Below are positions 41,301-49,153 of a stretch of DNA of 49,353 nt, in pieces. Source of the stretch: Deltaproteobacteria bacterium (lineage in GTDB: Bacteria; Myxococcota_A; Polyangia; Haliangiales; Haliangiaceae); contig JAIOQA010000102.1 of assembly GCA_021413675.1 (NCBI GenBank), positions 1 to 49,353 on the forward strand. The letters are read 5' to 3'. Position 1 is the first letter of the stretch, and each line of letters starts with the position of its first letter. A model generated the notes under the pieces. It was not told where the DNA came from. It did no database searches and was given only the letters and a program-made list of their open reading frames with translations. Made by a program: the position numbers and the translations under genes.

Positions 41301-42120
41301 CGGCGCGATCCAGGCGTTCACCGAGGCCGAGCGCGGCCTCGCGACCGACGTGGTCGGCGCGTGGTGGGAGCGCAACACCGCGCGCTTCTTCCTGTGCCTC
41401 GCGCAGATCAACGCCGGCGACTTCCTCGGGCTGCGCGGCACGCTCGAGCTCGCGGTCGTCGATGCGCTGCGCCGCAAGGACGTCTTCACGCGCAACCTGT
41501 TCGCGACCCACCCGACGGTGTGGCGCGCGCTCTGCGACGATCGCACCGACGGCGTGCTGGCCGGCGTCGAGGCCTCGCTCGAGGGCTGGCCCGACGACGC
41601 CTACTACCAGGCCCACCACGTCGCGGTGGTCGCGCGCACGATGCTCGCGCTCTACGCCGGCGACGGCGCCCGCGCGGCCGCGCTCCTCGACGCGTCGATG
41701 CCGATGGTGCGCGCGCTCATGCTCAAGCGCATGCCGTTCGTGATGGGCGAGGTCCACAAGCTGCGCGGCCAGGCCGCGATCCGCATGGGCGATCGCGGCC
41801 GCGCCTACAAGGCCGCGCGCGCGATGGATCGCATCGGCATCCCGGTCGGGCGGGCGTTCGCGGCCTCGATGCGCGCCGCGCTGGCCCAGGGCGCGGGCGA
41901 CAGCGCGACCGCGATCAGCGCGCTCGGCGACGCGATCGAACTGTTCGGCGAGACCGGCTCGGCGCACGACGCGGCGGCGTGCAAGTGGCGCCTCGGCGAG
42001 CTGGTCGGCGGCGAGCGCGGCGAGCGGCTGGTCGCGGACGCGCGGGCGTGGATGGACGGGCAGGGCGTGCGCGCGCCGCAGGCGATGGTCGACTTCCTGG
42101 CGCCGCGCTGGAAGAGCTGA
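38386..42120 (+). CDS. Ser/Thr kinase fused to AAA-type ATPase and TPR-like region
   Basis: A 1,244-residue three-part signal protein. Kinase domain (about 14-315): glycine loop GAGGMGAVYE, K43 (LALK), a long insert between hinge and catalytic loop (about 95-155), HRDIKPSN (H180-D182), DFG (D200) and MAPEQ. NTPase part (about 330-620): Walker A GGSGLGKT (356-363), Walker B IIAIDDLHWGD (about 472-482), as in the STAND/AAA_16 group. The last 600 residues are helical TPR-like repeats. This layout is typical of large myxobacterial signal hubs. GTG start with GTGA overlap to the FHA gene; a GTG four codons earlier (38374) is the alternative. Trigger and substrates unknown. Confidence 0.92.
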   Translation: MNEDAIEFRGTDRFTVVRALGAGGMGAVYEVIDRERDQRLALKTLRRPDAALLYRLKTEFRALSTIHHPNLVRLGELVESGGQWFFTMELLLGDDFLQWVRPGDLVPESLSTVVAQRSPRLYQGDTLSALSTPGERDPAPVANGSYPEVPLGTCDHDRLRHALIGVAHGLCALHDAGLVHRDIKPSNLIVTFDRRVVLLDFGLVRTLAASAASEEGQVMGTPAYMAPEQMSVAHTEAASDWYAVGVMLYQALTGRLPFTGGTISMLAAKHKAPPPLPTAEHIPEDLATLCMALLDPEPSARPDGREVLAWLGAIEPAAKDVTGEVALRGRSVERAVLDDALADVADGRAVVVYLTGGSGLGKTALVEGFVERQRDRAGVLVLRGRCYERESVPYKALDRAIDDLALALKALPREEVTALVPEHAAALAQVFPVLGQVPVIAEAAAERSRDPARIRARALGCLRELLTRLATTRRLIIAIDDLHWGDTDSAEVLRELLGPPAAPPILILGTVRADVDAGPIVAALDAGAGDRRTGEGVRITRLAIGPLAAAPARELATHLLGARGDAAALAAGIADESGGSPFFIGEMARYLRAAPADAAAPSLDRVIESRVAQLPSGARALLDVVALVGRPIAQGLAARAAGVELDSALSQLRAANLVSSHGARDRDTVEPYHDRIRVAVMAGLDAVRVRELRAALAHALIDTDWADPDQLGVEFLAAVDVGRARQAAIAAAERAATALAFDRAAALYQLAIGIADLDPAERRTLARARADVLSYAGRGEEAAREYLAVAADADGDARLELERLAADNLLRGGYIVEGALHLNRVMTALGVKVAGSRGRAIRTLVWARARLRLRGLEFTPRPEASLAARDLERVDGLFAAATTFAMFDNLRGAAVQTEHLLRALPLGEERRVCRALATEVAYLSVQGPAAARRARRLAERVFALADRLGDPYLAYGAQMCAGFTSFFSGSFRGAIQAFTEAERGLATDVVGAWWERNTARFFLCLAQINAGDFLGLRGTLELAVVDALRRKDVFTRNLFATHPTVWRALCDDRTDGVLAGVEASLEGWPDDAYYQAHHVAVVARTMLALYAGDGARAAALLDASMPMVRALMLKRMPFVMGEVHKLRGQAAIRMGDRGRAYKAARAMDRIGIPVGRAFAASMRAALAQGAGDSATAISALGDAIELFGETGSAHDAAACKWRLGELVGGERGERLVADARAWMDGQGVRAPQAMVDFLAPRWKS

Positions 42121-42364
42121 CACCACGTCGACGAAGACGTGGTCGTCGACGACCACGTGGGCGTCGACCACACCGTGGGCGTCGCCCGCGACGGCGACGG
42201 CGACGCGAAACCTTGACGTGGACCTCGCGCGCCGCGTGTCGCGCCTTTCCTTCCGCGCCGCCGTGACGTCAAGGTCCAGGTGAAACGTGGACGTCGCCGT
42301 CGCCGTCAAACTCCACGACGACGATCACGCCCACCCCCACCTCCACGACAACGACAACGATATG
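42121..42364. repeat. GTC-rich repeat region, copy 2, with a 22-base perfect palindrome
   Basis: The gap between two convergent genes is built of GTCGAC/GACGTG-like triplets. At 42137-42158 there is a 22-base perfect palindrome (centre GTCGAC), and a separate stem CCACGTC/GACGTGG overlaps it. The segment 42268-42309 repeats 28627-28662 with a six-base insertion. From 42310 on the sequence turns to a CCACGACGA-type simple repeat. No coding ORF is credible here. Confidence 0.6.
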
Positions 42365-42886
42365 TCAGGGCGCGTCGGGCACGCCGGCGTCGGGGCGCTC
42401 GTCCGTCGCGCAGCACCCATCCTGGCAATGCGTGCCGGTGCCGCAGCACTCGGTCCCGCAGGTCCGCTCGGGCGGGCACGCGTCCACGCAGCGGGTCTCG
42501 GCCTGCCAGTCGCAGCTGCCCGCCTTGAACCCGGGATCGGCGACGTGCTCGCAGATCTGGTCGGTCGGGCAGGTGCCGTGGAACGAGTTCTGGCAAACCT
42601 TCGGGCACGCACCGGCGAAGCAGCTCATGTGCTCGAACCCGTCGACGCAGCACTGCTCGTCCGGGCGGCAGCAATACGCGTTGCCGTCCGACGACGCGAA
42701 GCCGACGTTGCACGCGTTGCCCCCGGCGACGCCGGCGCAGACGTCGGTGCAGACCTGGTGGACGCAGTACAGGCCGCCGCAGTCGTCGTCCCCGAGGCAC
42801 TGGCGGCCGGCAGTGTCTGCGGCGCAGGCGCCGAGGAGCGCCATCGCGGTCAGGAGGACGCGAGTGATGGTCATCCCTCGTCGCAT
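42365..42886 (-). CDS. Cys-rich secreted lipoprotein
   Basis: A 173-residue lipoprotein with signal MRRGMTITRVLLTAMALLGAC (lipobox LGAC, C21) and about 25 Cys in the mature part, in clusters such as CLGDDDC, YCCRPDEQCC and CGTECCGTGTHC. This resembles the many short Cys-rich surface proteins of Myxococcota with several small disulfide knots. Start is uncertain: ATGs at 42898, 42886 and 42874 all keep the lipobox; GAGGG sits immediately before the last. It is antiparallel to and separate from the catalase-like gene. Function unknown. Confidence 0.72.
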   Translation of the reverse strand: MRRGMTITRVLLTAMALLGACAADTAGRQCLGDDDCGGLYCVHQVCTDVCAGVAGGNACNVGFASSDGNAYCCRPDEQCCVDGFEHMSCFAGACPKVCQNSFHGTCPTDQICEHVADPGFKAGSCDWQAETRCVDACPPERTCGTECCGTGTHCQDGCCATDERPDAGVPDAP

Positions 42887-43018
42887 TTCACGCGTCATGC
42901 CGGCGCGCCGCGCGTGATCCCTGGGACTTGTGATCGCGGCGATCGCTCGGCGCACGGGATTCCGGACATCGATGTCGCGACGCGATGTGCGCGCGATCGG
43001 CGCGCACGACTCGCACGC

Positions 43019-44077
43019 TCACCCGTCGGCGGGGAACACCTCGTCGCCGGTCGGCTCGAACGGCGGCTTCTGATCGTTGAGCCCGTGGCGCGTGGTCGCG
43101 GCCGCAGGATAGACCGCGCGCCGCATGCGGTTGAGGCTGCCGAGCGGGCGGTGCGCGACCAGGCCGTGCCACGGCGAGAACGACAGCCGATCGCCGAACG
43201 CGCGCTGCGCCGCGGACGCCGGCGGCTGCACCGGGAGCTCCAGCACCGCGACCTGGTGGAACGGCGCGTCGGCCTCGGGCCACAGCACGGCCGCGTCCTC
43301 GATCGACAGGTCGCGGTCGCCGCGCGGCTGGACCTCGATCGCGAAGCGCGCCGCGCCGGTCGCGAGCTGCGCGCTGGCCGCGGCCCGCAGCGAGTCGAAG
43401 CTCTCGTCGGTGCGCGGCACCGCGGGCTGCTCGGGCCGGGCGCGCAGCTTGACCACGTTGGGGCCGAGCCGGTACGGCGTCATCGAGTGGAAGGTCTGCG
43501 CCAGGATGCTGGTCGGCGCGCGCTGCAGCCGCAGCATCGTGCACAGCTCCTTCAGCCGCCACTGCCACGGCGCGCGCGCGAACACCCAGCGCAGCGGCGA
43601 CTTGCCGGCGGCCTTCTGCTGCACGAACTCGAGGTAGTCGTGGGCGTTGCGCACGAAGAAGGTGGGGTTGTCGATCAGCAGGAAGTCCTGGGTCGCGCGC
43701 TCGGTGTCGCCGGGCAGCCGGTCGCCGAGCGCCTCGCCCACGCCGCACACCTTGATCGCCAGGCCGCGCGCGTCGCGCTCGCCGTCGGAGCGCACGGTGC
43801 CGTCGCCGTTCGACAGCCGGACCCAGCAGCGGTAGCGCGCGCCCGGCTGGAACACGCCGTGCGCCAGGGACGCGGGCAGGTCATCGAGGACTCGCAGCTC
43901 GCCGCGCACCAGCGAGACGATCTTGGCGTGCGCGTCGCGCAGCGCGACCTTGGGGGCGGCGGCGCCTGCGTACTGCTGCTGGATGACGTCCTGGATCGCG
44001 GCGGCGAGCGCCTGCGCCAGGGCGGCTTCGTCGTCGGCGGGGGTCTCGACGGGGTCGGGCGGCAGCAGGTCGGCCAT
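43019..44077 (-). CDS. Catalase-family haem protein (short, catalase-like)
   Basis: A 352-residue member of the catalase superfamily, shorter than a monofunctional catalase (about 480-750). The distal His is in RDAHAK (H50), the WVRLSNGDGT motif follows, and the proximal haem ligand fits Y323 with R319 (RMRRAVYPAAATTRHGLN, the RxxxY pattern). The C-terminal helical domain and most NADPH-binding parts are missing. Such small members may be catalases, peroxidases or lipid-hydroperoxide enzymes; the reaction here is not fixed. No signal peptide. It is divergent from, and 29 bases away from, a diheme cytochrome gene. Confidence 0.85.
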   Translation of the reverse strand: MADLLPPDPVETPADDEAALAQALAAAIQDVIQQQYAGAAAPKVALRDAHAKIVSLVRGELRVLDDLPASLAHGVFQPGARYRCWVRLSNGDGTVRSDGERDARGLAIKVCGVGEALGDRLPGDTERATQDFLLIDNPTFFVRNAHDYLEFVQQKAAGKSPLRWVFARAPWQWRLKELCTMLRLQRAPTSILAQTFHSMTPYRLGPNVVKLRARPEQPAVPRTDESFDSLRAAASAQLATGAARFAIEVQPRGDRDLSIEDAAVLWPEADAPFHQVAVLELPVQPPASAAQRAFGDRLSFSPWHGLVAHRPLGSLNRMRRAVYPAAATTRHGLNDQKPPFEPTGDEVFPADG

Positions 44078-44106
44078 CGCGCGACGCTACATTTTCGGCG
44101 CGCCTC

Positions 44107-45759
44107 GTGCGACCATCGGTGGTGGTGAGGAACGTGGCCGAGTGGATCGTCCGGCGGTTCTGGGGGTATCTGCCGGCGGCGCCCATCGCGCTGTTCCTCG
44201 GCATGGTCGGGTACATCGGGTTCTGCGATCCGCACTTCCCGTGTCACGCGGCGGAGCTCGACCTGCACCTGGCGTCGGAGGCGGCGATCCCGCCGGATCG
44301 ACCGGTCGCGACCGCGAAGGTCGCCGGCATCGTCGACACGTTCCGCTACAAGCCGACCGGCACCGAGGCCAACGCCGGCATCCCGTACTGGATCTTCAAG
44401 GCGCTGCCGGCGCTGTTCAAGGACGACCCGCGGTTCGCGAACGCGTCGCCCGGGCACGAGTGGGACGCGTTCGGCATGTTCGGCGACGCCGACCCGGCGA
44501 TGACCCGCGCCAGCGGGATCCCGCGCGGCATGGTCCTGGCCGACACCGACGTGCAGCTGCCTGGCACCGTCGTCGGCATCGGCCTCAAGCGGGTCGCGTT
44601 CAACTGCGCGGCGTGCCATCAGGGCGAGTGGCTCGACGATCAGGATCAGCGGCACCTGGTCGATGGCATGCCCAACCACTCGATCGACACGCAGCAGTTC
44701 AAGACCTTCATCCACGACGCGATGAAGAGCGCGCTGTTCACGCCCGAGCGGGTGCTCGAGGAGATCGATCACCAGCTGGCGCTGGCCGGGCACGCGGCGC
44801 TGACCCGCTGGGAGCGGCTGGTCTACACCGGGGTCGTCACGGCCATGCGCCAGGGGGACGACAACACCGGGTGGATGGCGAAGCGCCCGCCGAACGGCCC
44901 CGGCCGCGTCGACGCGTTCAGCGCGGTGAAGTACGAGGTGCTCGCGGTCCCCGACGACGGCAAGCTCGCGACCGTCGACCTGCCCAGCATCTGGCACCAG
45001 GGCAACGACATCCGGCCGTGGCACCACTGGGACGGCAACACCGACAACAGCCGCGCCCGCAACTACGGCTCGGTGGTCGGCGTCGGCGGCTCGGCGCTGT
45101 CGGTGCGCGGCGTCAACGTCGATCAGGTCGCGGCCTGGCTCGACTCGTCGCTGGGGCCGCCCGCCGAGACGCCGTTCGCGCGCAAGGCCGCGACCGATCC
45201 GCTGGTGGTCCGCGGCAAGCAGCTCTTCGGCGATCTGGGCTGCGCGCACTGCCACGGCACCTACGATCCCGCGACGGGCCAGGTCGAGCGCGCGGCCGAC
45301 TCGTCGTACATGACGTCGGTCGTCGTCGATACCGATCCGCGGCGCTGGCAGGCGTTCGATCCCGGGACCGCGGCCGCGCTCGACGGCTGGGGCTTCGCGC
45401 GCGGCATCTGGCCGCAGAACGCGTTCCGGCCGGCGTCGCCGGGCTACGTGCCGCCGCCGCTCGATGGCATCTGGGCGCGCGCGCCGTACCTGCACAACGG
45501 CTCGGTGCCGAGCCTGCGCGCGCTGCTCACGGCGCCCGAGGACGGCGCGCCGCCGCCTCGGCCCGCGGTCTTCTACCGCGGCAGCCGGCGCTACGACGCG
45601 ACGACCATGGGCTGGGAGATCGCGCCGACCGAGCGCGGCACCGGCCGCGCGCTCTTCAAGTACGACACCAGCCTCGATGGCAACGGCAACGGCGGCCACG
45701 CGTTCTACGTCGCCGACGGCGATCTCGACGCGATGCTCGCGTACCTGGGGACGCTCTGA
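44107..45759 (+). CDS. Membrane-anchored diheme cytochrome c (RoxA/MauG-like)
   Basis: A 550-residue periplasmic protein anchored by one N-terminal helix (about 18-38). Two c-type haem sites: CAACH (C167-H171) and CAHCH (C379-H383), 212 residues apart. The region around DLPSIWHQGNDIRPWHHWDG and the late APYLHNGSVPSLR motif resemble the diheme peroxidase/oxygenase superfamily that includes MauG and the rubber oxygenase RoxA. RoxA has a similar haem spacing, but a role in rubber cleavage is not implied. It stands in an operon with a membrane protein (TGATG overlap) and two further genes. Start may be GTG at 44107 or one of several GTGs just downstream (44119-44134). Confidence 0.87.
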   Translation: MRPSVVVRNVAEWIVRRFWGYLPAAPIALFLGMVGYIGFCDPHFPCHAAELDLHLASEAAIPPDRPVATAKVAGIVDTFRYKPTGTEANAGIPYWIFKALPALFKDDPRFANASPGHEWDAFGMFGDADPAMTRASGIPRGMVLADTDVQLPGTVVGIGLKRVAFNCAACHQGEWLDDQDQRHLVDGMPNHSIDTQQFKTFIHDAMKSALFTPERVLEEIDHQLALAGHAALTRWERLVYTGVVTAMRQGDDNTGWMAKRPPNGPGRVDAFSAVKYEVLAVPDDGKLATVDLPSIWHQGNDIRPWHHWDGNTDNSRARNYGSVVGVGGSALSVRGVNVDQVAAWLDSSLGPPAETPFARKAATDPLVVRGKQLFGDLGCAHCHGTYDPATGQVERAADSSYMTSVVVDTDPRRWQAFDPGTAAALDGWGFARGIWPQNAFRPASPGYVPPPLDGIWARAPYLHNGSVPSLRALLTAPEDGAPPPRPAVFYRGSRRYDATTMGWEIAPTERGTGRALFKYDTSLDGNGNGGHAFYVADGDLDAMLAYLGTL

Positions 45760-47000
45760 TGTTTCCGTATATCGAGACCGCGATCGCGTTCGCGCTGGTG
45801 ATGCTGGTCGGGAGCCTGATGGTCAACGTGATCGTCCGGATCCTGTCGACGCTCCGCGGCCAGCGACCCGACGGCGTGCAGGACATGCTGGTGCAGCTGC
45901 ACCGCGGCTTCTGCGCCGAGCGCGGCGTGGCGCTCGCGACCCCCGAGCGGCTGCGCGCCGAGCGGGCGTTCGTCGACGGCGTGCTCGGCGCGCCGGTGCT
46001 GCACGCGCCCGACAAGTACGACGACGTCCTGGCCTACGAGGCCCGGTGCAAGGAGCGGGAGGCCGCGCTCCGCGCCGAGGCGGCGAAGGCGACCGACGCG
46101 GCGCGGGCCAAGCTGCTGGCCGACGCCGAGAAGGTGTGCGCGCAGGTCGCGGCGATGCGCGCGAAGAACCTCAACAACCAGATCGAGCACATCCGCAAGG
46201 GCGACCTGCTCGCGATCATCCGCGGCGCGTCGCACGAGGTCCCGGGCGTGCCCGGCGTGCGCACGCTGCCGGCGGCGTGGTTCGGCAACGCCCACCAGAC
46301 GTCCGCGCCACCGACCGCCGAGCAGCGCGACGAGTTCCAGTCGATCGACGCGAGCGCGGTGCCCGGCGTCAACGCCCGCGACTTCCACGACTACGTGCAG
46401 CGCTGGTTCTCGACCGCGGAGTGCACGGTCTCGAACCTCTTCGGCAAGGAGCAGCGCCGGGCCGCGATGGCGGTCGCCGGGCTGGTCGTGGTCGCGCTCA
46501 ACCTCGATGCGCTGCAGCTCGCGCGCGACCTCTATCACGATCGCGCGCTGTCGGAGCGCCTGGCCGGGCGGGTCGACGAGCTGGTCGCGCTCGGCCGGAC
46601 GCTGACCGACAAGCCGCCCGAGGGCACGCCGCCGGCGTCGATGGACGAGCTGCGGGTCGCGCTCGAGAAGACCACGGCGGTGCTGTCGATCGAGCAGGTG
46701 CCGATCGGCTGGCAGAACAGCTACATCGCCAAGCGGTGGTGCGCGTACCACGACGACTGCGCCGACGTGACGGTGCTGACGCCGACGGCGCGGCAGCTGT
46801 TCACCGACATCCTCGTCTGGATGATCGGGCTGTTCGCGGCGTGGCTCTTGCTGTCGCTGGGCGCGCCGTTCTGGGTCGGCGTGCTGTCGAACGCGGCGGG
46901 CCTGATCAACATGCTCCAGACCGGCAAGGGCGACGAGCACGCGACCGAGACCACCGCCTGGTCGAACGAGCACCAGGGCCGCGCGCGCGACAGCGGCTGA
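45759..47000 (+). CDS. Conserved-type membrane protein with coiled coil, function unknown
   Basis: A 413-residue inner-membrane protein. An N-terminal helix (about 6-28) is followed by an Ala/Arg/Glu-rich segment (coiled coil about 95-130), a soluble part, a hydrophobic stretch at about 240-262 (AAMAVAGLVVVALNLDAL) and two more near the end (about 350-395, ending LSLGAPFWVGVL). The pattern VQRWFSTAECTVSNLFGK plus ALNLDALQLARDLY plus LSLGAPFWV is one I associate with a widespread but uncharacterised membrane family; I could not name it. Starts inside the stop of the diheme gene (TGATG), so translation is coupled. Confidence 0.72.
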   Translation: MFPYIETAIAFALVMLVGSLMVNVIVRILSTLRGQRPDGVQDMLVQLHRGFCAERGVALATPERLRAERAFVDGVLGAPVLHAPDKYDDVLAYEARCKEREAALRAEAAKATDAARAKLLADAEKVCAQVAAMRAKNLNNQIEHIRKGDLLAIIRGASHEVPGVPGVRTLPAAWFGNAHQTSAPPTAEQRDEFQSIDASAVPGVNARDFHDYVQRWFSTAECTVSNLFGKEQRRAAMAVAGLVVVALNLDALQLARDLYHDRALSERLAGRVDELVALGRTLTDKPPEGTPPASMDELRVALEKTTAVLSIEQVPIGWQNSYIAKRWCAYHDDCADVTVLTPTARQLFTDILVWMIGLFAAWLLLSLGAPFWVGVLSNAAGLINMLQTGKGDEHATETTAWSNEHQGRARDSG

Positions 47001-47014
47001 CGCAGGAGGCCACC

Positions 47015-47311
47015 GTGGCGCCATCGACCGAAGTCTTCGTCCTGGTCATCTTCCTGTGCGGCCTGCCGTTCTTCCACGCGATGTTGCGTGACCCCGCGCT
47101 GCGCGGGCGGCGGCTCTTCTTCCTGGCGTACGTGCTCCTGACGGTGTCCAACGTGGCCACGGTGCTCGAGGAGTGGTGGGCGCACGACGCGTTCGATACG
47201 TGCGAGCACCTCGCGATCATGCTGGGCGCGGCCGCGATGCTCGGCGCGGTCGTCCAGCTGACCGCGGGCCCGCCGCGGCCGGCGCGCGCGCGTCCGGTCG
47301 ACCCGGCGTGA
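47015..47311 (+). CDS. Small membrane protein, three predicted helices
   Basis: A 98-residue protein (GTG start) with an excellent ribosome site (AGGAGG, 6 bases upstream). Hydrophobic segments at about 5-22, 33-52 and 66-85 and a Pro/Arg-rich tail. It follows the coiled-coil membrane protein by 14 bases and precedes the histidine kinase by four. No family recognised. The position suggests a membrane partner of the kinase or cytochrome. Confidence 0.68.
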   Translation: MAPSTEVFVLVIFLCGLPFFHAMLRDPALRGRRLFFLAYVLLTVSNVATVLEEWWAHDAFDTCEHLAIMLGAAAMLGAVVQLTAGPPRPARARPVDPA

Positions 47312-47315
47312 CCGC

Positions 47316-49133
47316 ATGCACGACGACCTGATCGTCAGCTTCAACCTCGTCGCGCTGGCGGCGTTCGTCGCCGCGGCGGTGGTGGCGGCGCGGCGCCGGC
47401 ATCGCGCGGACATCGGTGGCAGCGCGTTCGTGCCGCTCGTGGGCTCGCTGCTGCTCTATGCCTTCATCGTGAGTTCCAACGTGGTGGAGCACGCCGACAT
47501 CACCGCGTCCTTCGATCCGCTCGAGGACATCGCCGAGGTCGTGTTCACGTTCATGTTCCTGTTCTTCGTCAACAACTGGCGCAAGGATCGGTCGGAGGCG
47601 CGGTTCCGCGCGCTGTTCGTGAGCGCGCCGCTGGCGCTGGCGGAGGTCGCGCCCGACGGTCGCGTGCTCGAGGTCAACCAGATCCTCACCGAGCAGCTTC
47701 GCCAGTTGTTCGGGATGGCGGTCGCGGACGTGCCGACGATGGCGGCGTGGCTGGCGGTCGCGTATCCCGATCCCGCGTACCGCGCCGAGGTCGAGGCGGC
47801 GTGGGCCGAGCGTGTCCGCGAGGCGTTCGCGAGCGGGCGGCCGATCGCCGCCGAAGAGCGCGACGTCACCTGCGCGGACGGTACGCTCCGCCGGTTCCTC
47901 GTCGGCGGCAATCCGATCGGCGAGAACGTGCTGGTCAGCTTCGTGGACGTCACCGACCGCCTGCGGAGCCAGGCCGAGACCGCGCGGCTGCAGGAGCAGC
48001 TGCTGCAGGCGCAGAAGCTCGAGGCGATCGGCGTGCTCGCGGGCGGCGTCGCCCACGACTTCAACAACATGCTCGGCGCGATCATCGGCTTCACCGAGCT
48101 GACGATGGACGAGCTGGAGGTGTCCCATCCGGTGCGCCCCAACCTGGTCGAGATCCTCACGGCCGCGCAGAAGTCGGCCACGTTGACCCGCCAGCTCCTC
48201 ACGTTCGCGCGCAAGCAGAAGGGCACGCCGACGACCGTCGGCGTGGACCGGGCGGTCGGCGACCTGCTCGGCATGCTGCGCCGGATGATCGGCGAGAACA
48301 TCGAGCTCGCGTGGCAGCCGGGCGCCGAGGGCGGCACCGTCCGCATGGATCCGACCCAGTTCGATCAGATCGTCGCCAACCTGTGCGTGAACGCGCGCGA
48401 CGCGATCAGCGACGTCGGCCGCATCACGGTGGCGACCAGCCTCACGTCGATCGACGCGACCAGCGCCGCCGTGATCGGGGACGCCGCGCCCGGCGAGTAC
48501 GTCCTGATCTCGGTCACCGACACCGGCTGCGGCATGGACAAGGCGACGAAGGCGCACATCTTCGAGCCGTTCTTCACGACCAAGGCCCCGGGCCAGGGCA
48601 CCGGCCTCGGGCTCGCGACGGTCTACGGGATCGTCAAGCAAGCCGATGGCCGGATCGCGGTGTACAGCGAGCCGGGCGTGGGCACGACCTTCAACGTCTT
48701 CCTGCCGCGGCACCTGGGCGAGGTCGGGCTCGTGTCGCCCACGGCGCCCGCGGAGGTGCCGCGCGGGCGCGGCGAGCGCGTGCTCGTCGTCGAGGACGAC
48801 CCCCTGGTGGCGCGGATGTGCGCGACGATGCTCGAGCGCCTCGGCTACACGTACGTGGTGGCCACCAGCCCGCGCGAGGCGCTCCGCCTGATCGACGTCG
48901 ATGGCGCGCACCTCGATCTGCTGCTCACCGACGTGATCATGCCGGAGATGAACGGCCGCGAGCTGCGCGCCCGGATCGCGCAGGTCTGCCCGCAGATCAA
49001 GCACGTGTTCATGTCGGGCTACACCGCCGACATCCTCGCCGGCGACGAGGCCCACGCCGACCACTTCCTGCGCAAGCCGTTCGCGATCCGCGAGCTCGGC
49101 GTGAAGCTGCGCCAGGTCCTCGACGCGGCGTAG
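47316..49133 (+). CDS. Membrane-bound hybrid sensor histidine kinase
   Basis: A 605-residue two-component sensor. Two to three N-terminal membrane segments (about 8-25, 40-55, 75-90) are followed by a PAS-like domain (about 98-215), a HisKA dimerisation domain with the H-box GVAHDFNN (H247), a HATPase with N-box NLCVNARDA, G1 DTGCGM and GTGLGLATV, and a C-terminal receiver domain with phospho-acceptor D539 (LLTDVIMPEMNG) and the Lys of LRKPFA. No output domain is present, so phosphate probably passes to a separate partner. It sits at the end of the cytochrome operon, so it may sense redox state (an inference). Confidence 0.94.
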   Translation: MHDDLIVSFNLVALAAFVAAAVVAARRRHRADIGGSAFVPLVGSLLLYAFIVSSNVVEHADITASFDPLEDIAEVVFTFMFLFFVNNWRKDRSEARFRALFVSAPLALAEVAPDGRVLEVNQILTEQLRQLFGMAVADVPTMAAWLAVAYPDPAYRAEVEAAWAERVREAFASGRPIAAEERDVTCADGTLRRFLVGGNPIGENVLVSFVDVTDRLRSQAETARLQEQLLQAQKLEAIGVLAGGVAHDFNNMLGAIIGFTELTMDELEVSHPVRPNLVEILTAAQKSATLTRQLLTFARKQKGTPTTVGVDRAVGDLLGMLRRMIGENIELAWQPGAEGGTVRMDPTQFDQIVANLCVNARDAISDVGRITVATSLTSIDATSAAVIGDAAPGEYVLISVTDTGCGMDKATKAHIFEPFFTTKAPGQGTGLGLATVYGIVKQADGRIAVYSEPGVGTTFNVFLPRHLGEVGLVSPTAPAEVPRGRGERVLVVEDDPLVARMCATMLERLGYTYVVATSPREALRLIDVDGAHLDLLLTDVIMPEMNGRELRARIAQVCPQIKHVFMSGYTADILAGDEAHADHFLRKPFAIRELGVKLRQVLDAA

Positions 49134-49153
49134 CGGGCGCCGCGCTGCTGCGC

